Of a stretch of DNA of 64,000 bases, positions 35,831 through 45,081 are shown in pieces. The stretch's first letter is position 1. Each line of letters opens with the position of its first letter. The notes below the pieces were generated by a model that worked only from the letters and a program-made list of their open reading frames with translations, was not told the origin of the DNA and ran no database searches. Source of the DNA: JAJRVM01 sp041752115. GTDB lineage: Bacteria; Planctomycetota; Planctomycetia; Pirellulales; Pirellulaceae. Location: contig JBGSHS010000253.1 of assembly GCA_041752115.1 (NCBI GenBank), positions 1 to 64,000 of the forward strand. The letters run 5' to 3'. Made by a program: the position numbers and the translations under genes.

Positions 35831-38287
35831 TCATGAGTCACTATCGATGTTTCCTTCACATCGTCTGCTACCTGACAATTCGATGCGGTGTCCGCCAAGG
35901 AGAGCAGCATGGCTCGGATGGCAGGTGAGAATGATGACTTGCTTGTCGTCGGCAAAGTGCCGCAAGATTGCGCTCGCAGCCTCTTGGCGTTCGGGGTCGA
36001 GATCTACCAATGGATCGTCGAGGAGCAGAAATCCCTCTCGCCCATCCAAAAAATGCCGCGCCATCGAGAGTCGGATTGCCAGCCCCAGGCAGGTACGAGT
36101 GCCCATGGACAGCGCGTCATAGGGAATCGGCAATTCGTCTGCGCGGCCTGCAGTGGACTCCTCGAGTCGGACCTCGATGTAACGGCCACCCGTCAATGGT
36201 TCCACGACCCTCCTCATTTCGCGAATCCACGGATCAAGCGTGCTGGCGTCCATCTGTTCCCGGAGTCTGGCGAATACGCCTGCGATCCTATCAATCGCGG
36301 CCGCCTCCTTCACCACGCGCGAGAACGTCGCGTTTTCCACGGCCAAGGCAGCATCCAGGTTCTGAAGCGACTGGTCCGGTGACTCATTTTCGAGTTCCGC
36401 CCGCTGAACAACGAGCCCCGGCAGTGTGTCCTCCTTGATCGTTCTGAACCGTCGCTCTTTCTCCCTGAATTCCGCCACAAAGGCGTCAGCATCGGTGACA
36501 CCGTCCGGAAGCGGCTTGAGTGCATCGATTGCTGCGTTCTTTTCGTTCAATCGGCACTTCACATTCACCAGAGCGTTGAGCAACCCGTCCTGACTGCCGA
36601 ATTGCTCCTGCCAGGTGTTGAGTTTCTTCCTGGCGTCCATGATCTGGGTTTGCAGGGCGTTCTGGGCACTTTCGAGCCTGCCCTTTTCCTCGGCAACATC
36701 CGCGGAAACCCGACGAGGCAACGCGGGCGCCACCTCTGCCACATCTCGTGTAAGAGTCTCCAGGTCGTCCCCGTCGAGGATCTCGGTAAGTTGTCGGTCA
36801 AGTGCCGATACGGCCGTGGTTCGGCTTTGGAAATCCTGGTGGAGAACTTGCGCTGCCTCCAACCCATCGACACCCAAGTCCGACAAGAGCTTTTCAAGTT
36901 TCTTCGCCGTTTCCGCGTGCGCGGCGCTGACCTGATCGAATGCCGCCTCGCCCGACTGGACGTCCAATTCCCAGTCCTGATGTCGCAGCGCTAACCGTCC
37001 GCCAGCCTCTAACTCCAGCGGCACGTCCGCGACGAGATCGGTCTCTTGTTCCGATTCCAGATCCCTCCTGACCACGACGGCGAACGGCTTGTGCGGTGTG
37101 AGTCTGAGCCGGATCCGACCCGCCTTAAGGCTTGCGACGTGCCTTTTCAAATCGGCGTCGAGCGATTCCAATCGCTTGAGGTCATTGAATGTCAACGGCT
37201 TGATCGCAGCGAGCTCTTTCTTGGCCGTTACCAGTTCCGCGAACTTGTTCTGGGCCCGAGCAAGCTTGTCTCGCTTGGCCTGGCTCGCCTCAAATGCCCG
37301 AGTGTGCACCAATTCCTGCACGAGTTGCTCTAGCTGGCGGTTGCCAGTATTCGAGTTCTCCTGCAGCGTATTCAGACGCTCCTCGAGTCTGGGCCATTCC
37401 TTCGCGATGTCTCGAAATGCCGTTTCGTCTCGAGCAACCTCTTTTCGTTCCAGCTCGAGTGTCGCGCGTTTCGCCACGTCCGCCGCGACGCCCGCGGTTT
37501 CTTCCAAAAACTTCTGAAGAGCTTTCTTCTCGTCAGACACCGTGTTGATCTGTTCGTTCAGGGCGTCCAATCGTCGCTCGAACTGTTCCGCTCGTTCCCG
37601 TTCTTTCCGGATGGATTCCTTGACGTAGTACGCCTTCAGCACCTCACCTACCGAGCTCCTCCAGGGATTATCGATGCCCCTCCCATCCTCTGGCCGCATC
37701 AGGCTGCGATCCCATCGTGAGTAATACCTGGCCTGCCGTTGCGTGATGGCCTGGCCAAGGTGTTCGAGCGATACGCCGTCGGTGGCAAAGACAGCCTTTC
37801 TCAACAGGTCCGCGAGATCCTGAGTGTCCGTGCTATCGCGGCCAAGTTCGTCCAACGTCTGAGGGTGATCCGCCTGGCAGGCGATGAGCACGTGTTCGTA
37901 CGTACCGCATTTCAGACCGAGAAGTTCGGTAAGCTTCTCTTGCACACCATCCGCATCGGCGAGGATCTGCCCTCCGGGGAGTTTCAGCTCGGTACTCGCT
38001 TGTTTTCCCCAGGATTTGGCCAGCACATAGTCGTGACCTTTGACGCCGAATTGAAGCGTGATTCGAATCGTATCTCCTCCATGGAGAGGAAGATAGGGGG
38101 TGATCTTGGTCTCGGTTTGGCGTTTGGTCAGTTTCGTCGGAGTGAACAGAACTGACTTCAGCGAGTTTACGAGCGTCGTCTTCCCAGCCTCATTCGGGCC
38201 CACGACGACGTTCAAACCAGCCTTGAAGGACACGGTCCGATTCGAAATGCCGGCGAATGGTTGCAGGATCAGTTGTTGGATAATCAT
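35831..38287 (-). CDS. SbcC/YhaN-type SMC-like ATPase, hookless
   Basis: The 818-residue product has Walker A GPNEAGKTTLV near residue 35. Two long coiled coils run between about 210-330 and 440-700. The C-terminal signature is LSMGTRTCLGLAIRLSMARH and Walker B is FLLLDDPLVDLDPE. It is shorter than SbcC (about 1000-1050). No CxxC zinc-hook motif was seen, and the DD in Walker B resembles YhaN-type partners. With its nuclease partner it probably processes DNA ends or hairpins. The start overlaps the sbcD stop by 4 nt (38284-38287), so they form one operon and complex. Confidence 0.92.
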   Translation of the reverse strand: MIIQQLILQPFAGISNRTVSFKAGLNVVVGPNEAGKTTLVNSLKSVLFTPTKLTKRQTETKITPYLPLHGGDTIRITLQFGVKGHDYVLAKSWGKQASTELKLPGGQILADADGVQEKLTELLGLKCGTYEHVLIACQADHPQTLDELGRDSTDTQDLADLLRKAVFATDGVSLEHLGQAITQRQARYYSRWDRSLMRPEDGRGIDNPWRSSVGEVLKAYYVKESIRKERERAEQFERRLDALNEQINTVSDEKKALQKFLEETAGVAADVAKRATLELERKEVARDETAFRDIAKEWPRLEERLNTLQENSNTGNRQLEQLVQELVHTRAFEASQAKRDKLARAQNKFAELVTAKKELAAIKPLTFNDLKRLESLDADLKRHVASLKAGRIRLRLTPHKPFAVVVRRDLESEQETDLVADVPLELEAGGRLALRHQDWELDVQSGEAAFDQVSAAHAETAKKLEKLLSDLGVDGLEAAQVLHQDFQSRTTAVSALDRQLTEILDGDDLETLTRDVAEVAPALPRRVSADVAEEKGRLESAQNALQTQIMDARKKLNTWQEQFGSQDGLLNALVNVKCRLNEKNAAIDALKPLPDGVTDADAFVAEFREKERRFRTIKEDTLPGLVVQRAELENESPDQSLQNLDAALAVENATFSRVVKEAAAIDRIAGVFARLREQMDASTLDPWIREMRRVVEPLTGGRYIEVRLEESTAGRADELPIPYDALSMGTRTCLGLAIRLSMARHFLDGREGFLLLDDPLVDLDPERQEAASAILRHFADDKQVIILTCHPSHAALLGGHRIELSGSRRCEGNIDSDS

Positions 38288-39402
38288 GACTTTGCGCCCC
38301 TTACCAGTTCGTAGGCCATCTGCAGGGCAAGTGCGTCTCCTTGCTCTCCTGCCAGTTCGCTCAGCAGCCGATGCGGGAACGATCCCTCTGTGAATTCTTG
38401 ATCGATATCTTCCTGCCGGATCTCTCTCACTAGCTCAGAGAGATCATCTTCAAGATAGAGTACGCGGGCTTTCAACGTCTCGATCAACTGCCCTCTTCCG
38501 GCGTAAATCTCAGCCGGAACGCGTCCGGTGAGTCGCAGTTTCACGAGGTCCTTTTGGGCTTCCATGGCGGCGAAGCGTTCGTGGACCGTCGTGACATCCT
38601 CGTCGTTCGAAACGGACACGTCGAGTTCATGGAAACGAAATGCCCCCGTCACAACGGATCGAAAAGCTATCGCTCGGTCCTCACCGATATCGATGATCCA
38701 TGCATATCCCGGATGTCGGCAGTCAAATCCGTCAGGTTCCGGCACCGAGGGGAAGAAGATCTGATCGTCTGTGCCCTGCTGCCGGTCTGGGTAGCGTACG
38801 TGGGTGTGCCCGAGCAGCCACAGATCGAGGCCCACCTGTTCCAGCTCTGGCCGGGTCATCGGGTAGAAGTTACCATCGAAGTCCGGCGAGACTCCGTCGA
38901 GGCTTCCATGAGCGATGCCGATCTTCACACCAGCACTCGTCGCAGTCGCGGCCTTCTGGATCCACCCAATCGCGTGTTCAGCCGAGTGACGGGACGTGCA
39001 GACCCCGGGATACAGGGTGGCGTTCAGGCCGTAATCGCGCAGCGGGTATGGCCGACATTCACGCAACACGAGATGATTCTCGCCCAGGGCGTCGCAGAAC
39101 AACGGCCATATCGGGTCGTTCTCGTGCCGGACATAGTCGTGATTTCCGGGCAGCACGACGACGAGCGATTCGCAACGTCTGAGCGTTTCTGCCGCCGCGC
39201 GAATATCCGCTTTCGCAACTCGCGGGTTGTCGAATAGGTCGCCGGCCACGACGAACAGGTCACACTTCTCTCCGTTCGCGGTATCGACCATTCGACCAAC
39301 GGTACTCAGGCGAGCCTTAACGAGCCGTTCCTGTACTTCCTGTGGGTATCCACGGGTAAACTTGAGCCCTATATGGACGTCCGATGTATGGAAGATTCTC
39401 AT
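38284..39402 (-). CDS. sbcD: SbcD/Mre11/YhaO-type DNA nuclease
   Basis: The 372-residue calcineurin-like metallophosphoesterase carries all usual metal motifs: TSDVHIG near the start, VVAGDLFDN, LPGNHDY, GIAHGSLDG and LLGHTHVRY. These residues bind two Mn ions for 3'-5' exonuclease and endonuclease action. The C-terminal 100 residues form the capping/ATPase-binding part. The stop overlaps the ATPase start by 4 nt, so the pair is translationally coupled. The region upstream (39403-39737) shows no promoter of good consensus. Confidence 0.93.
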   Translation of the reverse strand: MRIFHTSDVHIGLKFTRGYPQEVQERLVKARLSTVGRMVDTANGEKCDLFVVAGDLFDNPRVAKADIRAAAETLRRCESLVVVLPGNHDYVRHENDPIWPLFCDALGENHLVLRECRPYPLRDYGLNATLYPGVCTSRHSAEHAIGWIQKAATATSAGVKIGIAHGSLDGVSPDFDGNFYPMTRPELEQVGLDLWLLGHTHVRYPDRQQGTDDQIFFPSVPEPDGFDCRHPGYAWIIDIGEDRAIAFRSVVTGAFRFHELDVSVSNDEDVTTVHERFAAMEAQKDLVKLRLTGRVPAEIYAGRGQLIETLKARVLYLEDDLSELVREIRQEDIDQEFTEGSFPHRLLSELAGEQGDALALQMAYELVRGAKS

Positions 39403-39737
39403 AGTTCCTTGGTCACCTTTCGCGAAATTCGGAGTGTCGTTGCTGCGATGTGGCAGAGAACGAGCGCTACACGTTGTCGTCCGTACGATGGAGAGCGACA
39501 GACTGCAAACGGGCCCATCACGCTCGGGCGTCTAGGATGTGTCTGGCTGCAATGAAGGCGATTCATCCAACAGAAAGTAGCTACCTGCGTCTTCGCGGAA
39601 CCGCCCGGCCAGGTTGTATGCCTCTTCCCTGGGAGGTGCTCGCCCTAACGCATCCCACACGAATTGGCGATGAGATTCTTCCAAGGCACGTTGGAAATTC
39701 TCCGATAACGCATACCCATCCCGCCGATGGATCATCG
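39403..39737. other. Intergenic, no gene clearly supported
   Basis: This is the upstream leader of the sbcD operon. A 68-codon minus-strand frame (39532-39735) reads partly like protein (RALEESHRQFVWDALG) but no family or start signal was found. Confidence 0.35.
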
Positions 39738-40334
39738 CTACACTACTTTCGCAAGTCCGCCAACAGCAACTGACCGCACACTTGATACCTTCTGTACGGG
39801 GGCTCCACCAAGAACTTCATGTCCCGGATCCAATTTGCCAGGCAGAACGGCAGCACGACCAAGCCTGGCGAGTACCATTTTGAAGGCTCTCTGGACCGCT
39901 TCCCGGAACATCGTGCCGGCCAGCGGCTCCATCAGGTGCCGAGTCAAATAGAGTGCAATCCCCTCGGCTACCGCAAACGAGAGGCCCAGCTGACTGCGAT
40001 CCGCATTCACATGCCATTTCTTGCGGCCGTGATCTTCGGTCGTCCCCGCAAGCGGGAACCCTGTACGCTGAAACAGCTTCAGGATACGATGGATCGTCGT
40101 CTCGCTGCCCCCCATCTCGTCAGCCATTTCGTCAACTTTCGCTCCTTGGTGAAACGCAGACCATTTCCGCCACGGAATCGACTGACGCACCAGGGGCGTT
40201 ACTTCGCTTATGCTCTGTCCCTGTCGAAGCAAATGCCGACGAGCCAGCGATCGAGCATACCCGAAATCGGGCAGCCAACCAACCAGTGTCAGAGCCACCT
40301 TTTCATCGCTCACAGCGCCGGCCCGAAATGGCAA
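39738..40334 (-). pseudogene. Truncated WYL/YafY-type transcription regulator (WYL domain missing)
   Basis: The frame contains an HTH region (VDEMADEMGGSETTIHRILK) followed by FQRTGFPLAGTTEDHGRKKW and LSFAVAEGIALYLTRHLMEP. This is the start of WYL-domain repressors, where the HTH is followed by a LALxxARxLLEPL-type segment. The WYL ligand-binding domain should come next, but after about residue 165 the sequence degrades and stops. Intact proteins are about 310-340 residues. The N-terminal 60 residues also lack protein character, so both ends are damaged. It lies upstream of sbcD on the same strand, with a gap. Confidence 0.5.
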
Positions 40335-40550
40335 GTCTCAACGCGTTTCAAGGGAACGACGGCGCAGATGCGGTTATCTGCACCCTTGACCGCTGATTGC
40401 AGGTTGGCCTGCTCGTACTGGGACGTCCAGAACTTGGGGGATGGTGACGCGGACGACCTCAAGGCCGCTTACGAGGCCGCCAAGCGGGACGACGTTGCGC
40501 CGGTGGACGGCTGGCGCAGCTGGGCCGACAATGGCCCGATTCGCCAGATA

Positions 40551-41699
40551 TCACTCAGGCGAGTCAAGTACTTGCACCTGGAACCGCCCCTTGTTCCGGT
40601 CCTGCCATTCGACAATGAACTTAACAGGCATGTCCCCCGAGGCCATATGAGCAACACATTCGCCGTGTCGCACGTCGGCATCACGGTCGTACCTCAGTTC
40701 CCGATGGCCATCAATTGACTCCGCGGCCGCACCAACAGGCGTGCTGCGAATGACCTGCTCCAGCAGCTGCACAACTTCCTTACTCGTGCAGGAAGGCAAT
40801 TCAGGTCCTGCCAACCGCACCTGGAACAGCCCCTTGTTCCGGTCTTGCCATTCGACAATGAACTTTACAGGCATGTCCCCCGAGGCCATATGAGCGACAC
40901 ATTCGCCGTGTCGCACGTCGGCATCACGGTCGTACCTCAGTTCCCGATGGCCATCAATTGACTTTGCGGCCGCACCAACCGGCGTGCTGCGAATGACCTG
41001 CTCCAGCAACTGCCCAACTTCCTTACTCGTGCAGGAAGGCAATTCAGGTTCTGGCAACCGCACCTGGAACAGCCCCTTGTTCCGGTCTTGCCATTTGACA
41101 ATGAACTTAACAGGCATGTCTCCCGAGGCCATATGAGCGACACATTCGCCGTGTCGCACGTCGGCATCACGGTCGTACCTCAGTTCCCGATGGCCATCAA
41201 TTGACTCCGCGGCCGCACCAACCGGCGTGCTGCGAACGACCTGCTCCAGCAGCTGCACAACTTCCTTACTGGTGCAGGAGGGGAGTTGAACCGGCATGAG
41301 CATCGAAGCTAGAAACGGACCCGCAACGAAGGATACCGCCACTAAGATCGCCACAAAGCCGAGATTCGGACCACTGTATGCACTGCGACGAAAGAAGGCT
41401 ATCGGATAGACGATAATCCAGACGAGCACCATGCCTACAAACAGGAGGCCGGCACTTTCGCGTTGACGTCCCTTCGAGTCCACTTCGCCGAGGCGTCGGG
41501 CGTCTATCGCAACCAATGCCGCTGTGGAAATGACCGTGGCCGCACTAATACCGAGCGCGACGAAAAAAGATGTGACGAAACACAACACTACGCCCGAGAC
41601 CACGGGCAGGATAAGCGCCGCGATGATCAACCCCAATCCCGATCGGGTTGTGGCGAGTGCTTCCGCTGATTCAATATGTGGCGAGTCTACGTCAGTCAT
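40551..41699 (-). CDS. Membrane protein with three near-identical 81-residue tandem repeats
   Basis: The 382-residue product starts at ATG 41699. Residues about 18-125 hold four membrane helices (LGLIIAALILPVVSGVVLCF, SFFVALGISAATVISTAALV, LLFVGMVLVWIIVYPIAFF, LGFVAILVAVSFVAGPFLAS). Then come three copies of an alpha/beta unit of 81-82 residues starting LPSCTSKEVVQLLEQV and ending KFIVEWQDRNKGLFQVRL (DNA about 41043-41285, 40800-41042, 40554-40799). Copies differ at only a few positions, so duplication was recent. The fold resembles small secreted domains of the C-x-x-x-(A/E)V...VEWQDxDKGxFxV type, but no named function is known. Confidence 0.85.
   Translation of the reverse strand: MTDVDSPHIESAEALATTRSGLGLIIAALILPVVSGVVLCFVTSFFVALGISAATVISTAALVAIDARRLGEVDSKGRQRESAGLLFVGMVLVWIIVYPIAFFRRSAYSGPNLGFVAILVAVSFVAGPFLASMLMPVQLPSCTSKEVVQLLEQVVRSTPVGAAAESIDGHRELRYDRDADVRHGECVAHMASGDMPVKFIVKWQDRNKGLFQVRLPEPELPSCTSKEVGQLLEQVIRSTPVGAAAKSIDGHRELRYDRDADVRHGECVAHMASGDMPVKFIVEWQDRNKGLFQVRLAGPELPSCTSKEVVQLLEQVIRSTPVGAAAESIDGHRELRYDRDADVRHGECVAHMASGDMPVKFIVEWQDRNKGRFQVQVLDSPE
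40554..41285 (-). repeat. 243-bp direct tandem repeat, three copies in frame
   Basis: Boundaries are at about 40799/40800 and 41042/41043. The DNA copies are nearly identical over most of their length, including synonymous sites, which indicates very recent duplication or gene conversion. The repeat number can change without breaking the reading frame. Confidence 0.88.
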
Positions 41700-41782
41700 G
41701 TGCGTACCATTCGTATTCCGGAATCACGTGTACCCACAGGGGTAAAGGGCGAACGAATAGCAATCTGTCCTGCGGTCGTCGG

Positions 41783-42490
41783 ATGGACAGACTGCAAGTT
41801 GAACACCAGACGATTGGCTCCGACGCAGGAACAACCTATGCGGATACTGTGCCCAAGTGCCTCTGCTGGCATCATTCTAACAAGAACATCGTGAGCGGGG
41901 CAACGCGATGGTGCGGGCACGCCATAGCCACATTGGCTCGTGAAGTGCACACGCCACGGGAGCTGCTGGATCGGGCGAGACAGGACTTGTACAGTTGGCT
42001 GGAAGCACAGCAGCGAAGGCGGGTTTCCACGGAGTATCTAGGCACGTATGTCAACCTGGAAGGAAAAGTCAATGCATTGAGGCAAGTATTTGAAGAGTAC
42101 AAGATCGAGCATCTGTCCTGCCAGGCGACGTGGGAACAGAAGGAGCAATACGTTGTCGGCTGTATTGCCCACATCCTGAAACGCCTCCTCCGACGCGAAA
42201 AGCGACCGCCGATCGGACGCGCCGAGTGTCAATACTTCGTGCTCCCCGAGAACGTGGTCATCAACGTACCTCGTTGTGAGGACAAGCTGTGCATCGCGGT
42301 CGTAAACGCGAGCGGCCATGAGACTGGAGGAATGGGACTAAGCAGCTCCAGAGCATTTGGACGCAGACAAAGTCGATTGCGGCCATCGAGAATCACGAGT
42401 ATACGCGAATCGACCGAAGGTCAGAAATCCTCCACCACCGGCGCAGGCATGACCTCCGTATCGGCCGGCGCGGCGCGGGGGGCGATCTGA
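41783..42490 (+). CDS. Hypothetical protein, probably damaged at the 3' end
   Basis: The reading frame has protein-like composition between about 41930 and 42310 (LLDRARQDLYSWLEAQQRRR, VFEEYKIEHLSCQATWEQKE, ECQYFVLPENVVINVPRCED), with helices and one acidic/aromatic strand pattern. No family was recognised. The last 50 codons are Arg/Ser-rich and overlap the stop end of the opposite-strand esterase, so the true end was probably lost by frameshift or deletion. The start is uncertain; ATG 41783 is used. It is divergent from the repeat membrane protein. Confidence 0.4.
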   Translation: MDRLQVEHQTIGSDAGTTYADTVPKCLCWHHSNKNIVSGATRWCGHAIATLAREVHTPRELLDRARQDLYSWLEAQQRRRVSTEYLGTYVNLEGKVNALRQVFEEYKIEHLSCQATWEQKEQYVVGCIAHILKRLLRREKRPPIGRAECQYFVLPENVVINVPRCEDKLCIAVVNASGHETGGMGLSSSRAFGRRQSRLRPSRITSIRESTEGQKSSTTGAGMTSVSAGAARGAI

Positions 42491-43401
42491 GCTGGAGGCT
42501 GCGAGCGGAAGATATGCTGCGCGAAGTAGTAGAGGCTGTTCTTCCAGTGCGTCGGATCGTGGGCATTATCGTCAACGTGCCAGATGTGCGGAACGTCATG
42601 GTCCCGAAGGTAGGCGTGAACACCCTGGCTGACACGAATCAGACCGTCCTTCTTTCCGCAAGACAGCCACAGCAGTCTGAGCTTGGCCTTGGCGGCTGCA
42701 GGGTCGGGCACAAGGTTATTGGCCGGCTTGGTGTTGGGCGCCGATGAGAAGCCGCCGACCCAGGCAAATGTGTCCAGATGTTTCAGTCCGAAGTTCAGCG
42801 ACTGTCCACCGCCCATCGACAGTCCGGCAAGCGCTCGGTGTTCGCGGTCCGCTTCGACTGAGTAGCGTGCTTCGATCGCCGGGATAACGTCCTTCAGCAG
42901 GTCCTCCTCGAAGGCCGCGAAAGCGGGGGCCGACGCAAAGACGTTGTCTTTGGGCCTGTCATCCTTCTGGGCTCGACCGTTGGGCATGACGACAATCATC
43001 GGCTCGGCCTCGCCGTTGGCGATCAGATTGTCGAGAATGACGTTCGGCTTGGCCAATCTCTCCCACTCCCTTTCGTCGCCGCCGATTCCGTGCAGGAGGT
43101 AGAGGACCGGGTACTTCTTGTCCTGCGCGTAGCCCGGCGGCGTATAGACCTGCATTTTGCGAGTGGTCCCGACGGACTTGGAATCGTAGGTCACCATTTC
43201 CAACTGGCCACGCGCAATCCCTTGTCGCTCCGAATCGAAACCGGCAGGCGGGTCGGGAAATGCCGGCACATCGTCCGGATTGAGTTTGACGGGGCCGCCA
43301 AAGCCGCGTCTCTCCTGGGCAGCGATTCCTGACGCGGTCAGGGCGAGGATCAGCAATCCGGCGAGCGGGATCAGCAGCGAGCACTTCAGTCGCGTCATCA
43401 T
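42421..43401 (-). CDS. Secreted esterase (feruloyl/enterochelin-esterase D-like alpha/beta hydrolase)
   Basis: The start is placed at ATG 43401, directly before a signal peptide (LLIPLAGLLILALTASGIAA, cleavage near AQ). The in-frame extension to 43575 belongs to a decayed toxin-antitoxin copy on the other strand. The mature part is about 300 residues. It has an N-terminal beta region (MQVYTPPGY), YPVLYLLHGIGGDEREW, PMIVVMPNGRA, and the nucleophile elbow GLSMGGGQS. The Ser is followed by a likely Asp (SCGKKDGLI region) and His near HVDDNAHDPTHWKN. This is the esterase D/feruloyl esterase pattern of planctomycetes, probably hydrolysing ester bonds of acylated polysaccharides or siderophores. 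Confidence 0.92.
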   Translation of the reverse strand: MMTRLKCSLLIPLAGLLILALTASGIAAQERRGFGGPVKLNPDDVPAFPDPPAGFDSERQGIARGQLEMVTYDSKSVGTTRKMQVYTPPGYAQDKKYPVLYLLHGIGGDEREWERLAKPNVILDNLIANGEAEPMIVVMPNGRAQKDDRPKDNVFASAPAFAAFEEDLLKDVIPAIEARYSVEADREHRALAGLSMGGGQSLNFGLKHLDTFAWVGGFSSAPNTKPANNLVPDPAAAKAKLRLLWLSCGKKDGLIRVSQGVHAYLRDHDVPHIWHVDDNAHDPTHWKNSLYYFAQHIFRSQPPAQIAPRAAPADTEVMPAPVVEDF

Positions 43402-43434
43402 GGGAATTCTCGTCAAGCAACGAATAGCAGGGTA

Positions 43435-43704
43435 GGCGTAGCACAAAACGGCGTCTTCGAAACCTCGCACCAAGCCCGTAAGCGGCTGGCCCGTCTTTCC
43501 TTCATACCGGATGTTCGCCTGTTTGGCAAACGGGACTCGCGGGCAGCAAAATGCTACCACTGAACCAGAGTACAAAACAATGGGTCAGCCGGTTGAGCTT
43601 TCCGAGGAACTGGTCGACGATGCGCGGGCCGTTTTGTCGGGCGTGATGGTGAACCGGTCGAGGTCGACCTTTGAGTCTGTCATGTGATCTTCTCGACCAG
43701 CGTG
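43435..43704 (+). pseudogene. Deleted ghost copy of the ParD-like/zeta toxin-antitoxin locus
   Basis: The segment matches 49196-49746, including the upstream leader and the operator-like palindrome at 43542-43558. The antitoxin start survives for about 17 codons from ATG 43580 (MGQPVELSEELVDDARA) and then jumps directly to its last 15 codons in another frame. The toxin start (TTGAGTCTG) is present but lost after about 10 codons, where repeat B begins. Without the 280-bp middle it cannot encode either protein. Confidence 0.8.
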
Positions 43705-43720
43705 CCGTGAGGGGGAGAAA

Positions 43721-43811
43721 GCTCACGCAAAGGCGCGAGGGACGGATGTGATTGACTCTCATGCCACGCTTGTCTTCGCGCCTTAGCGCCTTGGCGCCTT
43801 GGCGTGAAAGT
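43721..43811. repeat. Palindromic repeat family B, copy 2
   Basis: CTCACGCAAAGGCGCGAG pairs with CGCGCCTTAGCGCC/TTGGCGCCTTGGCGTGA. It is inserted exactly where the toxin ghost ends. The preceding GCGTGCCGTGA also precedes copy 3. Confidence 0.8.
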
Positions 43812-43813
43812 CA

Positions 43814-43900
43814 ATGGATCTCACGGAGCCACGGAGGTCACAGAGAAGAGTAAGTGCGGTCGTCAATCTGGCAGGTCTGGCCCACTTCCTCTGCGCACCA
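43814..43900. repeat. Palindromic repeat family A, copy 3 (left arm and centre)
   Basis: The left arm with CACGGAG units is followed by the central spacer, ending near GCCCACTTCCTC. The right arm is missing. It follows B copy 2 directly. Confidence 0.7.
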
Positions 43901-44008
43901 ATTGCACCGCAATTCCTGGCGCGTACTGATTGCGGAACATCTACCGTTCGTCACATTGCGCAAATGCCGAACAGATCTGACCTCGAACGACGACCCTACT
44001 CAGGGCCA

Positions 44009-44350
44009 CTACTTCGAAGGGCGGTTGACGCGGATAAGCTGACCCTGCAGGTCGGGAACCGTTTCGAGGGCCACGTGAATACGGGCCGCCTGGCTCAAGA
44101 AATCGGGGTCAACGGTGCAAACAATGACCCCTGCATGACCGGGCTGTTGTTGATGAAGACGAATGAAATGCTGGCGATTCAAGGTCCATACGGCGCGTTC
44201 ATCTGCCATGGCGAACTGAAGTACGTCCTCGTCCGACGTTCTCTGCTCAGCCTTGCCGGTTTCCTGAATCGTGATCACATCGTGGCCAAACTGCCGCAGT
44301 CCTTTCACCACTGACAGTGGGAAGTTCTCGTTGGCATACAGTCTCGCCAC
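44009..44350 (-). CDS. DUF5615 PIN-like toxin
   Basis: The 113-residue product starts at GTG 44350, three bases after the DUF433 stop. The fold marks are LYANENFPLSVVKGLRQFGH, DVITIQETGKAEQRTSDEDV, LQFAMADERAVWTLNRQHF and a late VIVCTVDPDF. These are the acidic and Asn positions of the Mut7-C/DUF5615 PIN-like family (E8-N9 motif, ...D...D). It is predicted to be an RNA-cleaving toxin neutralised by the adjacent DUF433 protein. The orientation and tight spacing fit a two-gene toxin-antitoxin operon with the antitoxin first. Confidence 0.88.
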   Translation of the reverse strand: MARLYANENFPLSVVKGLRQFGHDVITIQETGKAEQRTSDEDVLQFAMADERAVWTLNRQHFIRLHQQQPGHAGVIVCTVDPDFLSQAARIHVALETVPDLQGQLIRVNRPSK

Positions 44351-44353
44351 CGA

Positions 44354-44683
44354 TCAGGCCTCCCCATTCTCGCGAATCTGCCGCTCGATATCTTCGCGAT
44401 GGACACGAACAAATGCCCAGGCCGCCACCAAGTCCTCTGCTCGAAGGGTGGGATAGTTTCGCAGAATCTCCGCTTCGTGGACCCCCTGCCGCCGCATCTG
44501 CTCCAAAATCCAGACGGGAATCCTGGTCCGTACAATGCAAGGCTCCCCTCCAGAGACCCCCGGTGTGCTCTCGATACCCGGAAACGAGTCGCCCAGGTCT
44601 TGGACAATCCGCTGCAGCAGACGCGTTTTCTCGGCTCGCGAGAGCGATTCCAGTTCTCTTTCGATGTCGTCGATCTTGGGCAT
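44354..44683 (-). CDS. DUF433 antitoxin
   Basis: ATG 44683 has GGGAGG 7 nt upstream and gives 109 residues. The N-terminal helix is charged (KIDDIERELESLSRAEKTRL). The DUF433 HTH-like core is SGGEPCIVRTRIPVWILEQM and GVHEAEILRNYPTLRAEDLV, ending in a basic/acidic tail. DUF433 proteins occur almost only next to DUF5615 toxins, bind the toxin, and probably repress their own promoter. An upstream extension to 44896 lacks a ribosome site and is ignored. Confidence 0.88.
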   Translation of the reverse strand: MPKIDDIERELESLSRAEKTRLLQRIVQDLGDSFPGIESTPGVSGGEPCIVRTRIPVWILEQMRRQGVHEAEILRNYPTLRAEDLVAAWAFVRVHREDIERQIRENGEA

Positions 44684-44989
44684 ATACGACCCTCCCACGG
44701 TACTCCCCTGATTGCCATCGCGGCCGGCAGTTCCGGAAGCAGCGCTACCGAATTCTATGCCAACGACACAGCCCAAGGGAACCAAGCCCCTGGAAAAGAG
44801 ACGAGGATGCGAAACCGGACGTTGAATCGGCGTGGCCGATCCGGCGTAATTAAATTGACCCGCGGTTGGGTCCGAACGACGCCGTGGTCGATGCACGACG
44901 CTGGCACAAATAATCCGACAAGACGAGAGGCCATGAACTGGAGAGACAGCGAATCGATCGAAAACAAACCAATACCATCCCTACTGGCA

Positions 44990-45056
44990 CTTGACCTGCG
45001 GGTCGGTCCGCTTCCTCCGCACCCCACCCTCCGTGTCTCCGTGTCTCCGTGAGAGA
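44990..45056. repeat. Palindromic repeat family A, right half
   Basis: GACCTGCGGGTCGGTCCGCTTCC leads into CCCTCCGTGTCTCCGTGTCTCCGTGAGAGA; the left arm is not present. The DNA after it also matches that after copy 48911. Confidence 0.7.
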
Positions 45057-45081
45057 CCAACTGACCTGTGAATCATCACGC

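Noticed and set aside
39532..39735. 68-codon minus-strand frame upstream of sbcD
   Set aside because: Short, no ribosome site and no family; kept as intergenic.
40396..40550. Plus-strand frame reading GDGDADDLKAAYEAAKRDDV, a possible gene fragment
   Set aside because: It has protein-like character but no start, no recognised family, and it sits only in the gap between two minus-strand genes.
43402..43575. N-terminal extension of the esterase
   Set aside because: It lies in the ghost toxin-antitoxin leader; the signal peptide starts at 43401.
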